NCBI GenBank assembly: GCA_045592785.1
Contig: JAZNVL010000018.1
Coordinates: 1-23,660, forward strand
Source: RGIG8244 sp045592785
GTDB lineage: Bacteria; Verrucomicrobiota; Lentisphaeria; Victivallales; UBA1829
DNA length: 23,660 nucleotides
Reading direction: 5' to 3'
Shown: positions 7,053 to 15,461 of the stretch, piece by piece
How the letters are laid out: every line of letters starts with the position of its first letter
Position numbering within the stretch: position 1 is the stretch's first letter
Notes under the pieces: model-generated
Seen by the model: the letters and a program-made list of their open reading frames with translations, nothing else
Told to the model about the DNA's origin: nothing
Databases searched by the model: none
Program-made: the position numbers and the translations under genes

Positions 7053-7858
7053 CAGATTACTTTGACGGGATCCGGTTTGTCACCTTCGGAAATGTTCCGG
7101 ACAACATCGGAAAGACCAGTAAAAGTTTCAACGGTTATTACGGGATCCAGTACAACAACTCCGGCGGATTCTATCTCTCCATCGACCGGGGTGAACCGGT
7201 TTATTTCGAGGGTCCCCACGCATTCCTGACCTATCCGGGTCCCCATTTTGAATACGGCAGCCGGAAGGAAAACGAAACACGGCATCACATCTTCTGCTGT
7301 TTTGAGGGGGAACGGGTACAGGAATTCATTCAACGTGGACTGTTTGTGGTGGATGTCGCACATCCGGTGATCCGGATCACACGTCCGGAGTCCTTTCTGG
7401 CGACCATGCGCAATCTGCAAAGCACGCTCTCTCATTCCTTCGGGGAACAGCCGCCCGCCCGTGCGGTATTGCTGTTGGAGGATCTTCTTCTGCAGCTTCA
7501 CGAACAACCGCCGCTGCCGGATACGGAACTGCATTTGTATCATCCGCTTCTTGCGTTATCGGAGGCGATCCGGAAAACACCGCAGGCGGACTGGGATATG
7601 GAAAAAGAAGCCCGGAAGATCGGGATCTCCGTGACTTATCTGCGGAAACTTTTTGCGGAATACTTTACTTATCCGCCGCACAATTACATTCTGGAATGTC
7701 GGCTCCGGTTCGCGGAAGACCAGCTTCTGCACCGGAACATCCCCATATCGGAAGTGGCGGAAAACGCCGGATTCCGGGATCCCTATTACTTCTCCCGTCT
7801 GTTCAAAAAACGCAAAGGGATCTCCCCGTTGCGTTTCCGCGCCGCATTTGCGCCTTGA
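7049..7858 (+). CDS. AraC-family transcription regulator
   Basis: A 269-residue protein whose ATG overlaps the stop of proC (ATGA). Residues about 15-150 look like an AraC-type cupin sensor domain (QYNNSGGFYLSIDRGEPVYF, then TYPGPHFEYG). Residues about 185-268 carry the two helix-turn-helix units, the second with the signature IPISEVAENAGFRDPYYFSR followed by LFKKRKGISPLRFR. The ligand cannot be read from the sequence. Being the last gene of the proS-fusion-proC run, it may control that run, the icd promoter just downstream, or a distant locus. Confidence 0.93.
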   Translation: MTDYFDGIRFVTFGNVPDNIGKTSKSFNGYYGIQYNNSGGFYLSIDRGEPVYFEGPHAFLTYPGPHFEYGSRKENETRHHIFCCFEGERVQEFIQRGLFVVDVAHPVIRITRPESFLATMRNLQSTLSHSFGEQPPARAVLLLEDLLLQLHEQPPLPDTELHLYHPLLALSEAIRKTPQADWDMEKEARKIGISVTYLRKLFAEYFTYPPHNYILECRLRFAEDQLLHRNIPISEVAENAGFRDPYYFSRLFKKRKGISPLRFRAAFAP

Positions 7859-7884
7859 ACTTGTTAAAATTTCTGATTTACTGC

Positions 7885-7913
7885 TTGAAAAAAAGCAGTT
7901 GACGGGGTATATT
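7885..7913 (+). promoter_or_regulatory. Promoter of icd with an overlapping inverted repeat
   Basis: TTGAAA (7885-7890), 17 nt, then TATATT (7908-7913), 40 nt before the icd ATG. ACTGCTT and AAGCAGT with a 6-nt A-rich spacer (7880-7899) form an inverted repeat that straddles the -35 box. It may be an operator or a weak terminator of the preceding operon. Confidence 0.55.
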
Positions 7914-7953
7914 TCCGGCATAACAACAAACAATCAATCATACAGGAGTTATC

Positions 7954-9204
7954 ATGGCTTACGACAAAATCGCCACACCCGCAGGTGATGCTATCACCGT
8001 CAACGATCAGGGCGTACTGAATGTACCCGACAAACCGGTCATCACGTTTATCGAAGGAGACGGCATCGGCCCCGATATTACGAAGGCCTCCATGCACATC
8101 TGGAACAGCGCGATCAAAAAAGCCTACGGCGGCAAAAAAGAAATCGCCTGGCTGGAAGTTTTCGCCGGGGAAAAAGCCAACGCTGTGTATGGTCCCAATA
8201 CCTGGCTCCCCGAAGAAACGATCGATGCCATCAGCAAATACCGGGTCTCCATCAAGGGCCCGCTGACCACGCCCGTCGGAAAAGGATTCCGTTCTCTCAA
8301 CGTGACACTCCGGCAGAAACTGGACCTCTACGTCTGTCTGCGTCCGGTGCGCCACTTCCCCGGTGTGCCCTCCCCCGTGAAGAATCCGGAAAAAACCGAC
8401 ATGGTGGTGTTCCGTGAAAATACGGAAGACATCTATGCGGGCATCGAATGGATGCAGGGCACGGAAGAAGCAAAGAAAGTCATCGACTTCCTGCAGAATG
8501 AAATGGGTGTCAGCAAGATCCGGTTCCCCGAAACCAGTTCCATCGGGATCAAACCGGTTTCCAAACAGGGATCCGAACGGTTGATCCGGGCTGCGGTCCG
8601 TTACGCGCTTGCCAACGGCAGGAAAAGCGTGACCCTGGTCCACAAGGGCAATATCATGAAGTTCACGGAAGGCGGATTCAAGGAATGGGGTTATGACCTC
8701 GCCCGGAACGAATTTGCCGATAAAGTTGCGGCAGGACCCGATTGTGATTTCGTGGCACCGGAAGGCAAGATCCTCATGAAGGATTGCATTTGCGATGCGT
8801 TCCTGCAGCAGATCCTGACCCGTCCGGCGGAATACGATGTGATCGCCACCATGAACCTGAACGGGGACTATGTTTCCGATGCGCTGGCAGCCTGTGTGGG
8901 CGGGATCGGGATCGCACCCGGCGCCAATATCAATTACGATACCGGCATGGCGATCTTTGAAGCAACACACGGAACCGCGCCGAAGTATGCCGGCATGGAT
9001 AAAGTCAATCCCTGCTCGCTGACCCTTTCCGGTGAAATGCTGCTCCGTCATATCGGCTGGAACGAAGCTGCGGATCTGGTGATCCGGGCGATCGAAACTA
9101 CGTTCCGCCAGAAGAAAGTCACTTACGACTTCGCACGTCTCATGGATGGCGCAACTGAACTCTCCTGTTCCGGGTTCGCCAATGCCGTTGTGGAGAACAT
9201 GTAA
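7954..9204 (+). CDS. icd: Isocitrate dehydrogenase, NADP-dependent
   Basis: A 416-residue protein, the same length as the E. coli enzyme and alignable throughout; it converts isocitrate to 2-oxoglutarate and CO2 in the TCA cycle. Visible motifs are IEGDGIGPDIT near the N-terminus, KGPLTTPVGKGFRSLNVTLR with the substrate-binding Ser at 114, the isocitrate-contacting arginines in LRQKLDLYVCLRPVR, and ATHGTAPKYAG. The last contains Lys344 and Tyr345, the pair that gives NADP specificity. Ser114 is the equivalent of the site phosphorylated by AceK in enterobacteria, but no AceK is in this window. CAGGAG lies about 7 nt before the ATG. It has its own promoter and is followed at 8 nt by a GNAT gene. 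Confidence 0.97.
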   Translation: MAYDKIATPAGDAITVNDQGVLNVPDKPVITFIEGDGIGPDITKASMHIWNSAIKKAYGGKKEIAWLEVFAGEKANAVYGPNTWLPEETIDAISKYRVSIKGPLTTPVGKGFRSLNVTLRQKLDLYVCLRPVRHFPGVPSPVKNPEKTDMVVFRENTEDIYAGIEWMQGTEEAKKVIDFLQNEMGVSKIRFPETSSIGIKPVSKQGSERLIRAAVRYALANGRKSVTLVHKGNIMKFTEGGFKEWGYDLARNEFADKVAAGPDCDFVAPEGKILMKDCICDAFLQQILTRPAEYDVIATMNLNGDYVSDALAACVGGIGIAPGANINYDTGMAIFEATHGTAPKYAGMDKVNPCSLTLSGEMLLRHIGWNEAADLVIRAIETTFRQKKVTYDFARLMDGATELSCSGFANAVVENM

Positions 9205-9212
9205 TTCTCTGT

Positions 9213-9644
9213 ATGAGTGCCGATAACGAAACGATCCGGGTCGGGATCGAAAACAACCCCGATCCGGAGGAGATTGCGGTACTTTACCGCGCCGCCGGGT
9301 GGATGTCTGCGGAGGATCCCGTGGACCCGATCCGGAAGAGTATTGTCAATACGGCGGCGTACTGCTGTGCCCGGCTGGATGGCAGACTTATCGGCATGAT
9401 GCGCGCACTTTCCGATATGGTGTCCGATGCCTATCTGCTGGACCTGATCGTTCTTCCGGAATACCGGAAGCAGGGAGTGGGCAGAGAGATCACAGAGACA
9501 CTGGCAAAACATTTCCGTGATATGGGTGTGGAATGGATCGTGCTGATCGCCGCCCCGGGAACGGAATCTTTTTACGCGAAAACGGAAGCGGATGCCATGA
9601 AGGGGTATTTCCCGCTCCGTTTTTATAAACCGCAATCCGAATAA
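9213..9644 (+). CDS. GNAT-family N-acetyltransferase
   Basis: A 143-residue protein with the acetyl-CoA-binding motif of GNAT enzymes: DLIVLPEYRKQGVGREI at about residues 75-91, where Q-x-V-G-x-G-type residues bind the pyrophosphate. The preceding strand YLLDLIVLP and the later GVEWIVLIAAPGTESFYAK fit the rest of the fold. The start has no good ribosome binding site; with only 8 nt after the icd stop, it probably depends on coupling to icd. The acceptor (small molecule or protein) is unknown. Confidence 0.82.
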   Translation: MSADNETIRVGIENNPDPEEIAVLYRAAGWMSAEDPVDPIRKSIVNTAAYCCARLDGRLIGMMRALSDMVSDAYLLDLIVLPEYRKQGVGREITETLAKHFRDMGVEWIVLIAAPGTESFYAKTEADAMKGYFPLRFYKPQSE

Positions 9645-9661
9645 AAACGAGGGGAAAATCA

Positions 9662-10555
9662 ATGTTGGATTTCAAGAAAGCAGAACTGGATGACCTTCCG
9701 TTACTGCGAACGTATTTCGCACAGGCAAACGGCAGACTCTGCGACGAAACACCGGGCGTCTTTTTCATGTGGCGCAATCATTATGCGGGAAGCTATGCCA
9801 TCCGTGACGGACAGCTTTTTCTCCGGTATGAAGCCGAACTGGGAACCGAAGACACGGCGTTCGCCATCCTTTCCGGCGCACCCGTCGAACCCGGGATCCG
9901 GGCGATCCGGGAACATTGCCGGGAACAGAAACTGCCGGTCATCATCTCCACGGTGTCGGAAGAAACGCTGGAAGAGATCCGCGCCCGTTTCACCATATTG
10001 GAAGCGGAACAGAATGACGACTGGTCCGATTATCTTTACGATGCGGCAAACATGATCGAACTGAAAGGCAGTTCCTTCGGCGGACAACGCAATCACATTC
10101 ACCAGTTCCGGCGGAAATACCCCGATGCGTTCTGTGCTGTCATTGATGAGAAAAATCTGGCAGAAGCGAAACAATTCCTCATTGATTACGAATCCCTTGC
10201 CCCGCTGAAAACGGAACAGGCACATCAGGAACTGCACATGACACTGGATATTCTGGATCATTATGCGCTGTTCGGAATGGATGGACTGCTCCTTTATACG
10301 GAACCGGGGAAGATCTGCGGACTCTCTCTCGGCGAAAATCTGGGGGACACCATGTATATCCATGTGGAAAAGGCATTGCGGGATGTCCCGGGCTGTTACC
10401 CCGCATTGACCAATCAGTACGCACGACACTTTATCACGCCGGAGATCCGTTACATCAACCGGGAGGAAGACCTGGGAGAACCGGGATTGCGCCGTTCCAA
10501 ACAGTCTTATCACCCCGTGAAGATGCTGAAAAAATATCTGCTGACACTGGCATAA
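9662..10555 (+). CDS. DUF2156 protein (phosphatidylglycerol lysyltransferase C-terminal-like, GNAT-type fold)
   Basis: A 297-residue protein with the DUF2156 layout: an N-terminal acyltransferase-like half (RTYFAQANGRLCDETPGVFF, MWRNHY) and a central LKGSSFGGQRNHIHQFRRKY segment typical of the family (LxGkkf...RN.i.rFrk.y). A second acyltransferase-like half follows with a C-terminal YINREEDLGEPGLRRSKQSY and KMLKKY. Related domains transfer amino acids from aminoacyl-tRNA to lipids, but this protein lacks the membrane part, so its acceptor is open. GAGGGG is well placed before ATG 9662. It ends 1 nt before the end of the convergent gene. Confidence 0.85.
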   Translation: MLDFKKAELDDLPLLRTYFAQANGRLCDETPGVFFMWRNHYAGSYAIRDGQLFLRYEAELGTEDTAFAILSGAPVEPGIRAIREHCREQKLPVIISTVSEETLEEIRARFTILEAEQNDDWSDYLYDAANMIELKGSSFGGQRNHIHQFRRKYPDAFCAVIDEKNLAEAKQFLIDYESLAPLKTEQAHQELHMTLDILDHYALFGMDGLLLYTEPGKICGLSLGENLGDTMYIHVEKALRDVPGCYPALTNQYARHFITPEIRYINREEDLGEPGLRRSKQSYHPVKMLKKYLLTLA

Positions 10556-10556
10556 A

Positions 10557-11684
10557 TCAGCGGAGGATCTTTGCCCCCAGCAATGCCGTGAGGGGTGCGA
10601 CCAGGACCAGTCCGAAACTGCCCACAAGGGTCTTGACGGCTTCCGATATCACATGGGGATGATTCAAAAAATCAACGGGCAGCGTTCCCTGCGCCGCAAA
10701 CATCATCATCAAAGTCAGATATCCGCCGGAATACGCCAGAAGCAGTGTCGTGGTCATCGTACCCACCACACTGCGCCCCATACGAATCCCGGAGAAAAAC
10801 AATTCTTTCCGTGAGATTTGCGGCTGTTTCTGCAGAACTTCATCCATCCCCGCGGCGATATCCATGGCAAGGTCCATCACCGCACCGGAGGAGGAAAGAA
10901 AGATCGCGCCCACAAAAATATCCGGCAGGTTCAAATACTCATACCCCGCATTGATCAGGGATTGCGCATAAGGCATCGTCGCCCCGTTGATCCGGAAAAG
11001 ATGCGTGAAGATCCAGGCAAGCAGAGAACCGGAAAGCACACCCGCAAGAGTCCCGCCGAACGCCGTCAGCCCCTTCCGGTTCAGCCCGGCAACCAGAAAG
11101 ATGATCACAGCCGAAAGCAGGATCACGATGGAAAAGGAGATGACCAGCGGATTCCATCCTTTGAGACAGCACGGGACCGCCAGTTTCCATACCACAAGAC
11201 AGGTGAAGACGAAAGAGAGCAGCGCATTGAATCCGGTAAGCCCGCCGAAGGCGAGAAGCAACAGCGCAAAAAGGGCAAAGAGGACCACCAGCCCGGTGAT
11301 CCGGTAATAATCCTGGGCATTGACAGACCCGTTTTCCGGCGTAATATCATGGAGGACTCCAGCCAGGATCACATCCCCGGGGACAAAGACCTTATCCAGG
11401 TCCATCTGCGCCCGTAATTCGTTGAAGGCATGGAAGTCCCGGCCTTTCCATTGACCGGAAAGCATCCGCACTTTCAAAATCTGTGTCCCCATGCGGACCG
11501 TCCCGATCTGACGCAGTCCGGAGTCATCGGTCTCCAACACGACCGCCCGTTCTTTCGTGCCGGGCTGTTCGGCAGCGGGCGGCATGGTATCGACGAAGAA
11601 AAGGACCGCGCAGAGTACGATCATGACACCCGCCATGATCCAGTCTCTGCGTTTGATCTCTTTGATCCGGGGGAAGAAAGACAT
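10557..11684 (-). CDS. YibE/F-type multipass membrane protein
   Basis: A 375-residue integral membrane protein of the YibE/F family. It has one N-terminal membrane segment (IMAGVMIVLCAVLFFVDTM) and a soluble extracytoplasmic domain of about 100 residues (KERAVVLETDD to QDYYRI). About seven more membrane segments follow, including the conserved stretch SSGAVMDLAMDIAAGMDEV typical of the family. The biochemical function of YibE/F is not established; transport has been suggested. Its ATG overlaps the stop of the alkaline phosphatase gene by one base (TAATG), so the two are probably translated together from the phosphatase promoter. The 3' end is 1 nt from the convergent DUF2156 gene. Confidence 0.9.
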   Translation of the reverse strand: MSFFPRIKEIKRRDWIMAGVMIVLCAVLFFVDTMPPAAEQPGTKERAVVLETDDSGLRQIGTVRMGTQILKVRMLSGQWKGRDFHAFNELRAQMDLDKVFVPGDVILAGVLHDITPENGSVNAQDYYRITGLVVLFALFALLLLAFGGLTGFNALLSFVFTCLVVWKLAVPCCLKGWNPLVISFSIVILLSAVIIFLVAGLNRKGLTAFGGTLAGVLSGSLLAWIFTHLFRINGATMPYAQSLINAGYEYLNLPDIFVGAIFLSSSGAVMDLAMDIAAGMDEVLQKQPQISRKELFFSGIRMGRSVVGTMTTTLLLAYSGGYLTLMMMFAAQGTLPVDFLNHPHVISEAVKTLVGSFGLVLVAPLTALLGAKILR

Positions 11685-13069
11685 TATTTCAAAAGTTCCT
11701 TCATGACTTTTGCAATGTCAGTATTATCGGGGACTGCGGCAAGTTTTTCCGCGCTTTTTCCGATAGCGGAAGTATTCACCGGCAAACCGGTATGATGTCC
11801 GGATGTCCAGCCAATGGATGATTTGTTATTGAGGAGCAGGACCAGTTTCCGGCTCAAAGCGGCACATGTTCTGCCGTCTTTGATCTTTCCGGCATCGACC
11901 TCTTTGATGAACAGGGCTTTGAGTTCTGCTTCTTCGGCGGGGGAAAGTGCCACGGGAGAACGCTGTTTCTTCCCGTTTTCCGTGAAGAGCAGTCCGGTGG
12001 ACCCGGTGATCCATACTTTGAGTTCATCCCAGGTGAGTTTATCGGCAGCGGGTTTGAGCGCCCGGAGAGAAGCCGCCAACAGTCCGTTGGTCATTTTCTG
12101 TCCGGAAAGATAACGGATGTAGGAAGTGTACCCGGTATTATTGAATCCCAGGGTCATGCCGCCGGTCTCATGGTCACCGGTGATCACGATCAGTGTTTCG
12201 TTAGGATGTTTCTTATAGAACTCAAACGCGACAGCCACGGCGGCATCGAATTCCAGGACTTCCTGCACGGTCCCGGCGGCATCGTTGGCATGACAGAGCC
12301 AGTCGATGGCACCACCTTCGCACATGATGAAGAATCCTTTGTCATGTCCTTCGAACCGGTCCAGCGCCTGACGGACAAAGAAGTCCAGCCGGAGATCTTC
12401 CTCTGTTTTATCCAGCGCGTAAGGCATGATGCCGGGATAAGCCGTGGCGATGGCTTTTTTGCCGTCTTTGGGCAGCGCTTTGACATCCTGCACCGTTTTG
12501 CACACATGATATCCGGCTTTCTTCGCCAGTTCGTATACATCTTCACCATTCTTGACCGGATTCTGGATCCCGCCGCCGCCGTAATAATCGAATCCGGCTG
12601 TGATCATATCTTTCGCGATCTCAAAGTAATTCCCGCGGTCCACATTATGAGCGTAAAACGCCGCCGGGGTGGCATGATTGATGGTGACCGAAGTGATGAT
12701 CCCCACTTTCTTTCCCGCTTTCTGCGCGACAAACGCCATGGATTCCAGTTCCCGTTTGCCCGTGGCATCCATACCGATCCGACCGTTCATCGTCTTTTCG
12801 CCACAGGCGATCGCCGTCCCGGCAGCTGCCGAGTCGGTGATGAATGAACTGGTGGAACGGGTCCGGCTGGCGGTCTGCACCGGGAATGTATTGATGAGCA
12901 GACCGGAACCGCCGGTGGTCAGACTGTATTCATCCGCCATCATGCGCTGGGGGAAAGACATGCCGTCCCCGATAAAGAGGAAGACGTACTTCACGCCTTC
13001 CGCGTGGAGGATGACCGCCGCGCAGAAAAAGGTGAAACAGCAGAGAGCGAGTTTAAGGAATTTTTTCAT
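11684..13069 (-). CDS. phoA: Secreted alkaline phosphatase
   Basis: A 461-residue phosphomonoesterase of the PhoA family, acting outside the cytoplasm. Start ATG 13069 is preferred over the longer frame because AAAGGA precedes it and because MKKFLKLALCCFTFFCAAVILHA is a clear signal peptide. FIGDGMS (Asp35) supplies a metal ligand. SSFITDSAAAGTAIACG contains the nucleophilic Ser at about residue 80. TGDHETGG (about 296-303) and SGHHTG (about 420) supply further metal ligands. It has its own promoter and overlaps the downstream YibE/F gene by one base. I see no convincing Pho box in the short leader, so phosphate control is not shown. The symbol is by family only. Confidence 0.94.
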   Translation of the reverse strand: MKKFLKLALCCFTFFCAAVILHAEGVKYVFLFIGDGMSFPQRMMADEYSLTTGGSGLLINTFPVQTASRTRSTSSFITDSAAAGTAIACGEKTMNGRIGMDATGKRELESMAFVAQKAGKKVGIITSVTINHATPAAFYAHNVDRGNYFEIAKDMITAGFDYYGGGGIQNPVKNGEDVYELAKKAGYHVCKTVQDVKALPKDGKKAIATAYPGIMPYALDKTEEDLRLDFFVRQALDRFEGHDKGFFIMCEGGAIDWLCHANDAAGTVQEVLEFDAAVAVAFEFYKKHPNETLIVITGDHETGGMTLGFNNTGYTSYIRYLSGQKMTNGLLAASLRALKPAADKLTWDELKVWITGSTGLLFTENGKKQRSPVALSPAEEAELKALFIKEVDAGKIKDGRTCAALSRKLVLLLNNKSSIGWTSGHHTGLPVNTSAIGKSAEKLAAVPDNTDIAKVMKELLK

Positions 13070-13119
13070 TTCAGAGTCCTTTCCTTCGTTATATTGTATC
13101 ATGATAAAACGTTTGGGAG

Positions 13120-13148
13120 AATATAGCAGTCATTTCCCGTTTTTGCAA
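13120..13148 (-). promoter_or_regulatory. Promoter of the alkaline phosphatase-YibE/F operon
   Basis: On the minus strand TTGCAA (13148-13143), 17 nt, then TATATT (13125-13120), about 50 nt before the phosphatase ATG. It lies in the 124-nt gap after dinG. Confidence 0.6.
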
Positions 13149-13193
13149 ACAGAAAACCGATTTTTCACGATTTTTTATTCTTTGAATAACCAA

Positions 13194-15233
13194 TCAGAAA
13201 TATTCGATCGGACAGGGCGGGATCGAATACAAAAAGGATTTCCCGTACTGTTTCGATACAATACGGGGATCAAGCACAACAATGATCCCCTGATCCGTCT
13301 TGGACCGGATCAGACGTCCCACCCCCTGACGGAATTTCAGCACGGCATCCGGAATGGAATAATCGCGGAACGGTTCCCCGCCCATTTCCCGGATCCGGTC
13401 ACAACGCGCCGCGATCAGTGGATGTGTCGGAACAGAGAACGGAAGTTTTGCGATGATCACATTGCTGAGTGCATCGCCGGGGACATCCACCCCGGTCCAG
13501 AAGCTGGTCGCGCCGAAGATCACTGCCTTGCGGCTCTTGCGGAATTCCCGGAGCATGGCACTGCGGGAAAGGGATTCCCCGTGGACCAGCAATTCGATCC
13601 CCCGGGAAAGAAAATAACTTTCCAGCTTCCCGGCACAATATTTCAGCATAGAGTAGGACGTAAAAAGCACAAACGCTCTCCCATCCGTCCGGGTCACGAA
13701 CTCTTTGATCTGTTCCACGGATGCATCGGAATAATTCTTCTCGTTGGGTTGCGGCATATTTTTCGATACAAACAACTTGACCTGTTTTTCATAATCAAAG
13801 GGAGAATCCAGGATCAACCCTTCCCCGCGGGCAAATCCGATCCGCTGCACAAAATAATCCAGGGAATCCCGGACCGCAAGAGTCGCGCTGGTCAGGATCA
13901 CAGGCACATCACGGCTGAACAACGTTTCGTACAGGATCTGTGCCACATTCAAAGGCGCGGATGCCAATTCCACATTCCGGTTCAGACCCGTTTGGTCGTT
14001 GCTCCCTTCCGCCCAGTAAACATGATCCGCATAATCCATCCCCACGAACGCATCGATCTCCTGCCGGATCGCCGTCACGCGGTTCATCTGCGAGGAAACT
14101 TCCAGCTTGTGTCCGTTGTCCTTTTCATCGGTATCGTCCCCCAGATAATCCCCCAGCATCCGTTCCAGATCCATGAACATGGACGACATCGGGTTCTCAT
14201 AGGAGCCGGGCCGGTTGATCCGCATACACTGTTCCGGCGACTTGGAAAGACCTTCGCTGAACTGATCAAAAAAGAGCCCGGCGGCATCATGGAGCCGGGA
14301 GACCTGCCCGCGCATGGAAAGCGTATCCGCCCCCGGACGTGTCAGCAGTCCCCGTCCGCTCACAGGATTGAACAAACGGTTCAGCAGGTGTTTCACGCCG
14401 CCGGAATTCACATGGATCCCCAGGTGATTGGCGGCATTATCTTCCAGCGTATGAGCTTCATCGAAAACCACGGCACAATACGGGGGCAGCGGACAACTCT
14501 CCTGCTGTTCCAGTTCCCGTATTTTGAGGTCCGTGAAGAACAACGCATGATTGGCGACCACAAGGTCCGCTTTATCCCACAGATGACGGGCTTTCCAATA
14601 GAAACAGGTGGAATGAAACGCGCATTTCTTCATGGCGCAGGTGGAAGTCTCACAGCATACACTGTTCCAGAGCAGCGGATCCAGGCGGAACGGGACCTCC
14701 GAACGGCTTCCGTCTTCGGTTTCCCGTGCCCAATCGTTGAGTTTATCAGCTTCCGTACTCAAGGTGGAAAGGGGAAGGTATTCCCCGCGATGCTCGCCGC
14801 GTACCATGGCAAGACGGCGTTTACACAGGTAATTCGCCCTGCCCTTTGCGAGAACGAAGGTAAAATTCAAGTTCAGAATATCCCGGAGCAGCGGCAGATC
14901 TTTATAGACCAGCTGCTCCTGCAGATTGATCGTTTCCGTCGTGATCAATACCGATTTGTGCATGGATAACGCATGAAAGATCGCAGGCACAAGATACGCA
15001 AAACTTTTCCCGACCCCGGTGGGAGCTTCCACACAAAGATGATGTCCGCCTTCCAGCGCATCCGCCACCGCATACGCCATCTGTTCCTGCTGAACACGGC
15101 GTTCATAGGGACGGCCGCCGAAGCTCTCCGCGTTTTTCAACGGGGAGTCCGGCGAGAAAAACAGACGAGTCTTTGTGACGGCATCTGATGTGATTTGCTG
15201 TACCGTTTCCGGTGTATCCGAAGGGAGGATCAT
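13194..15233 (-). CDS. dinG: DinG-family ATP-dependent DNA helicase (XPD-like, iron-sulfur)
   Basis: A 679-residue superfamily 2 helicase, likely a 5'-to-3' helicase acting on damaged or R-loop-containing DNA. Walker A APTGVGKS is at 70-77 and DEAH at 259-262 (VVFDEAHTLEDNAANHLG). Between them lies the cysteine set expected for a 4Fe-4S cluster: Cys137 in GRANYLCKRR, then CCETSTCAMKKCAFHSTC at 193-210. C-terminal motifs include ATSFWTGVDVPGDALSNVII and QGVGRLIRS. AAGGAAC lies about 11 nt before ATG 15233. No exonuclease domain is fused. It is divergent from the isomerase pair. Confidence 0.95.
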   Translation of the reverse strand: MILPSDTPETVQQITSDAVTKTRLFFSPDSPLKNAESFGGRPYERRVQQEQMAYAVADALEGGHHLCVEAPTGVGKSFAYLVPAIFHALSMHKSVLITTETINLQEQLVYKDLPLLRDILNLNFTFVLAKGRANYLCKRRLAMVRGEHRGEYLPLSTLSTEADKLNDWARETEDGSRSEVPFRLDPLLWNSVCCETSTCAMKKCAFHSTCFYWKARHLWDKADLVVANHALFFTDLKIRELEQQESCPLPPYCAVVFDEAHTLEDNAANHLGIHVNSGGVKHLLNRLFNPVSGRGLLTRPGADTLSMRGQVSRLHDAAGLFFDQFSEGLSKSPEQCMRINRPGSYENPMSSMFMDLERMLGDYLGDDTDEKDNGHKLEVSSQMNRVTAIRQEIDAFVGMDYADHVYWAEGSNDQTGLNRNVELASAPLNVAQILYETLFSRDVPVILTSATLAVRDSLDYFVQRIGFARGEGLILDSPFDYEKQVKLFVSKNMPQPNEKNYSDASVEQIKEFVTRTDGRAFVLFTSYSMLKYCAGKLESYFLSRGIELLVHGESLSRSAMLREFRKSRKAVIFGATSFWTGVDVPGDALSNVIIAKLPFSVPTHPLIAARCDRIREMGGEPFRDYSIPDAVLKFRQGVGRLIRSKTDQGIIVVLDPRIVSKQYGKSFLYSIPPCPIEYF

Positions 15234-15265
15234 CGTTGCATTGTTCCTTTGTCATTTTGTTGTGG

Positions 15266-15293
15266 AATATAATATAAAAACCCGATTTTTCAA
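15266..15293 (-). promoter_or_regulatory. Promoter of dinG
   Basis: On the minus strand TTGAAA (15293-15288), 16 nt, then TATATT (15271-15266), about 33 nt before the dinG ATG. A second TATATT overlaps at 15276-15271 but is spaced too close to the -35 box. I see no LexA-type box. Confidence 0.55.
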
Positions 15294-15322
15294 GCGCGCG
15301 CCCCTCCTTTTCCGGATTTTTC

Positions 15323-15358
15323 TGCAAAAAAACAATAATTCATGCAAAAAAACAATAA
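15323..15358 (+). repeat. 16-bp tandem direct repeat (20-bp period) upstream of the isomerase pair
   Basis: TGCAAAAAAACAATAA occurs at 15323-15338 and 15343-15358 without mismatch, about 100 nt before the first isomerase ATG. A weak promoter candidate follows (TTGTAT 15375-15380, 17 nt, TAAGTT 15398-15403). Same-face repeats just upstream of a poor -35 box are the layout of an activator site. The unit shares the 8-mer AAACAATA with the tandem repeat at 401-437. Confidence 0.5.
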
Positions 15359-15461
15359 AAAGTGTTTTTTACGCTTGTATTTCTCTCATATCTGTGGTAA
15401 GTTACCCCCATATTTTCGTAACAAACACAAGTTCAATCTTATAAACAGGAGTACATGTATC

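Noticed and set aside
7864..9051. 395-codon minus-strand frame opposite icd
   Set aside because: Shadow of the highly conserved icd gene; no domain and no ribosome binding site.
12678..14969. 763-codon plus-strand frame opposite the phosphatase and dinG
   Set aside because: It runs across the promoter and both genes on the other strand, has no ribosome binding site, and its composition is that of a codon-bias shadow.
15294..15307. GCGCGCGCCCCTCC island upstream of dinG as an origin or Z-DNA element
   Set aside because: Short and isolated in the dinG leader, with no accompanying boxes or repeats.
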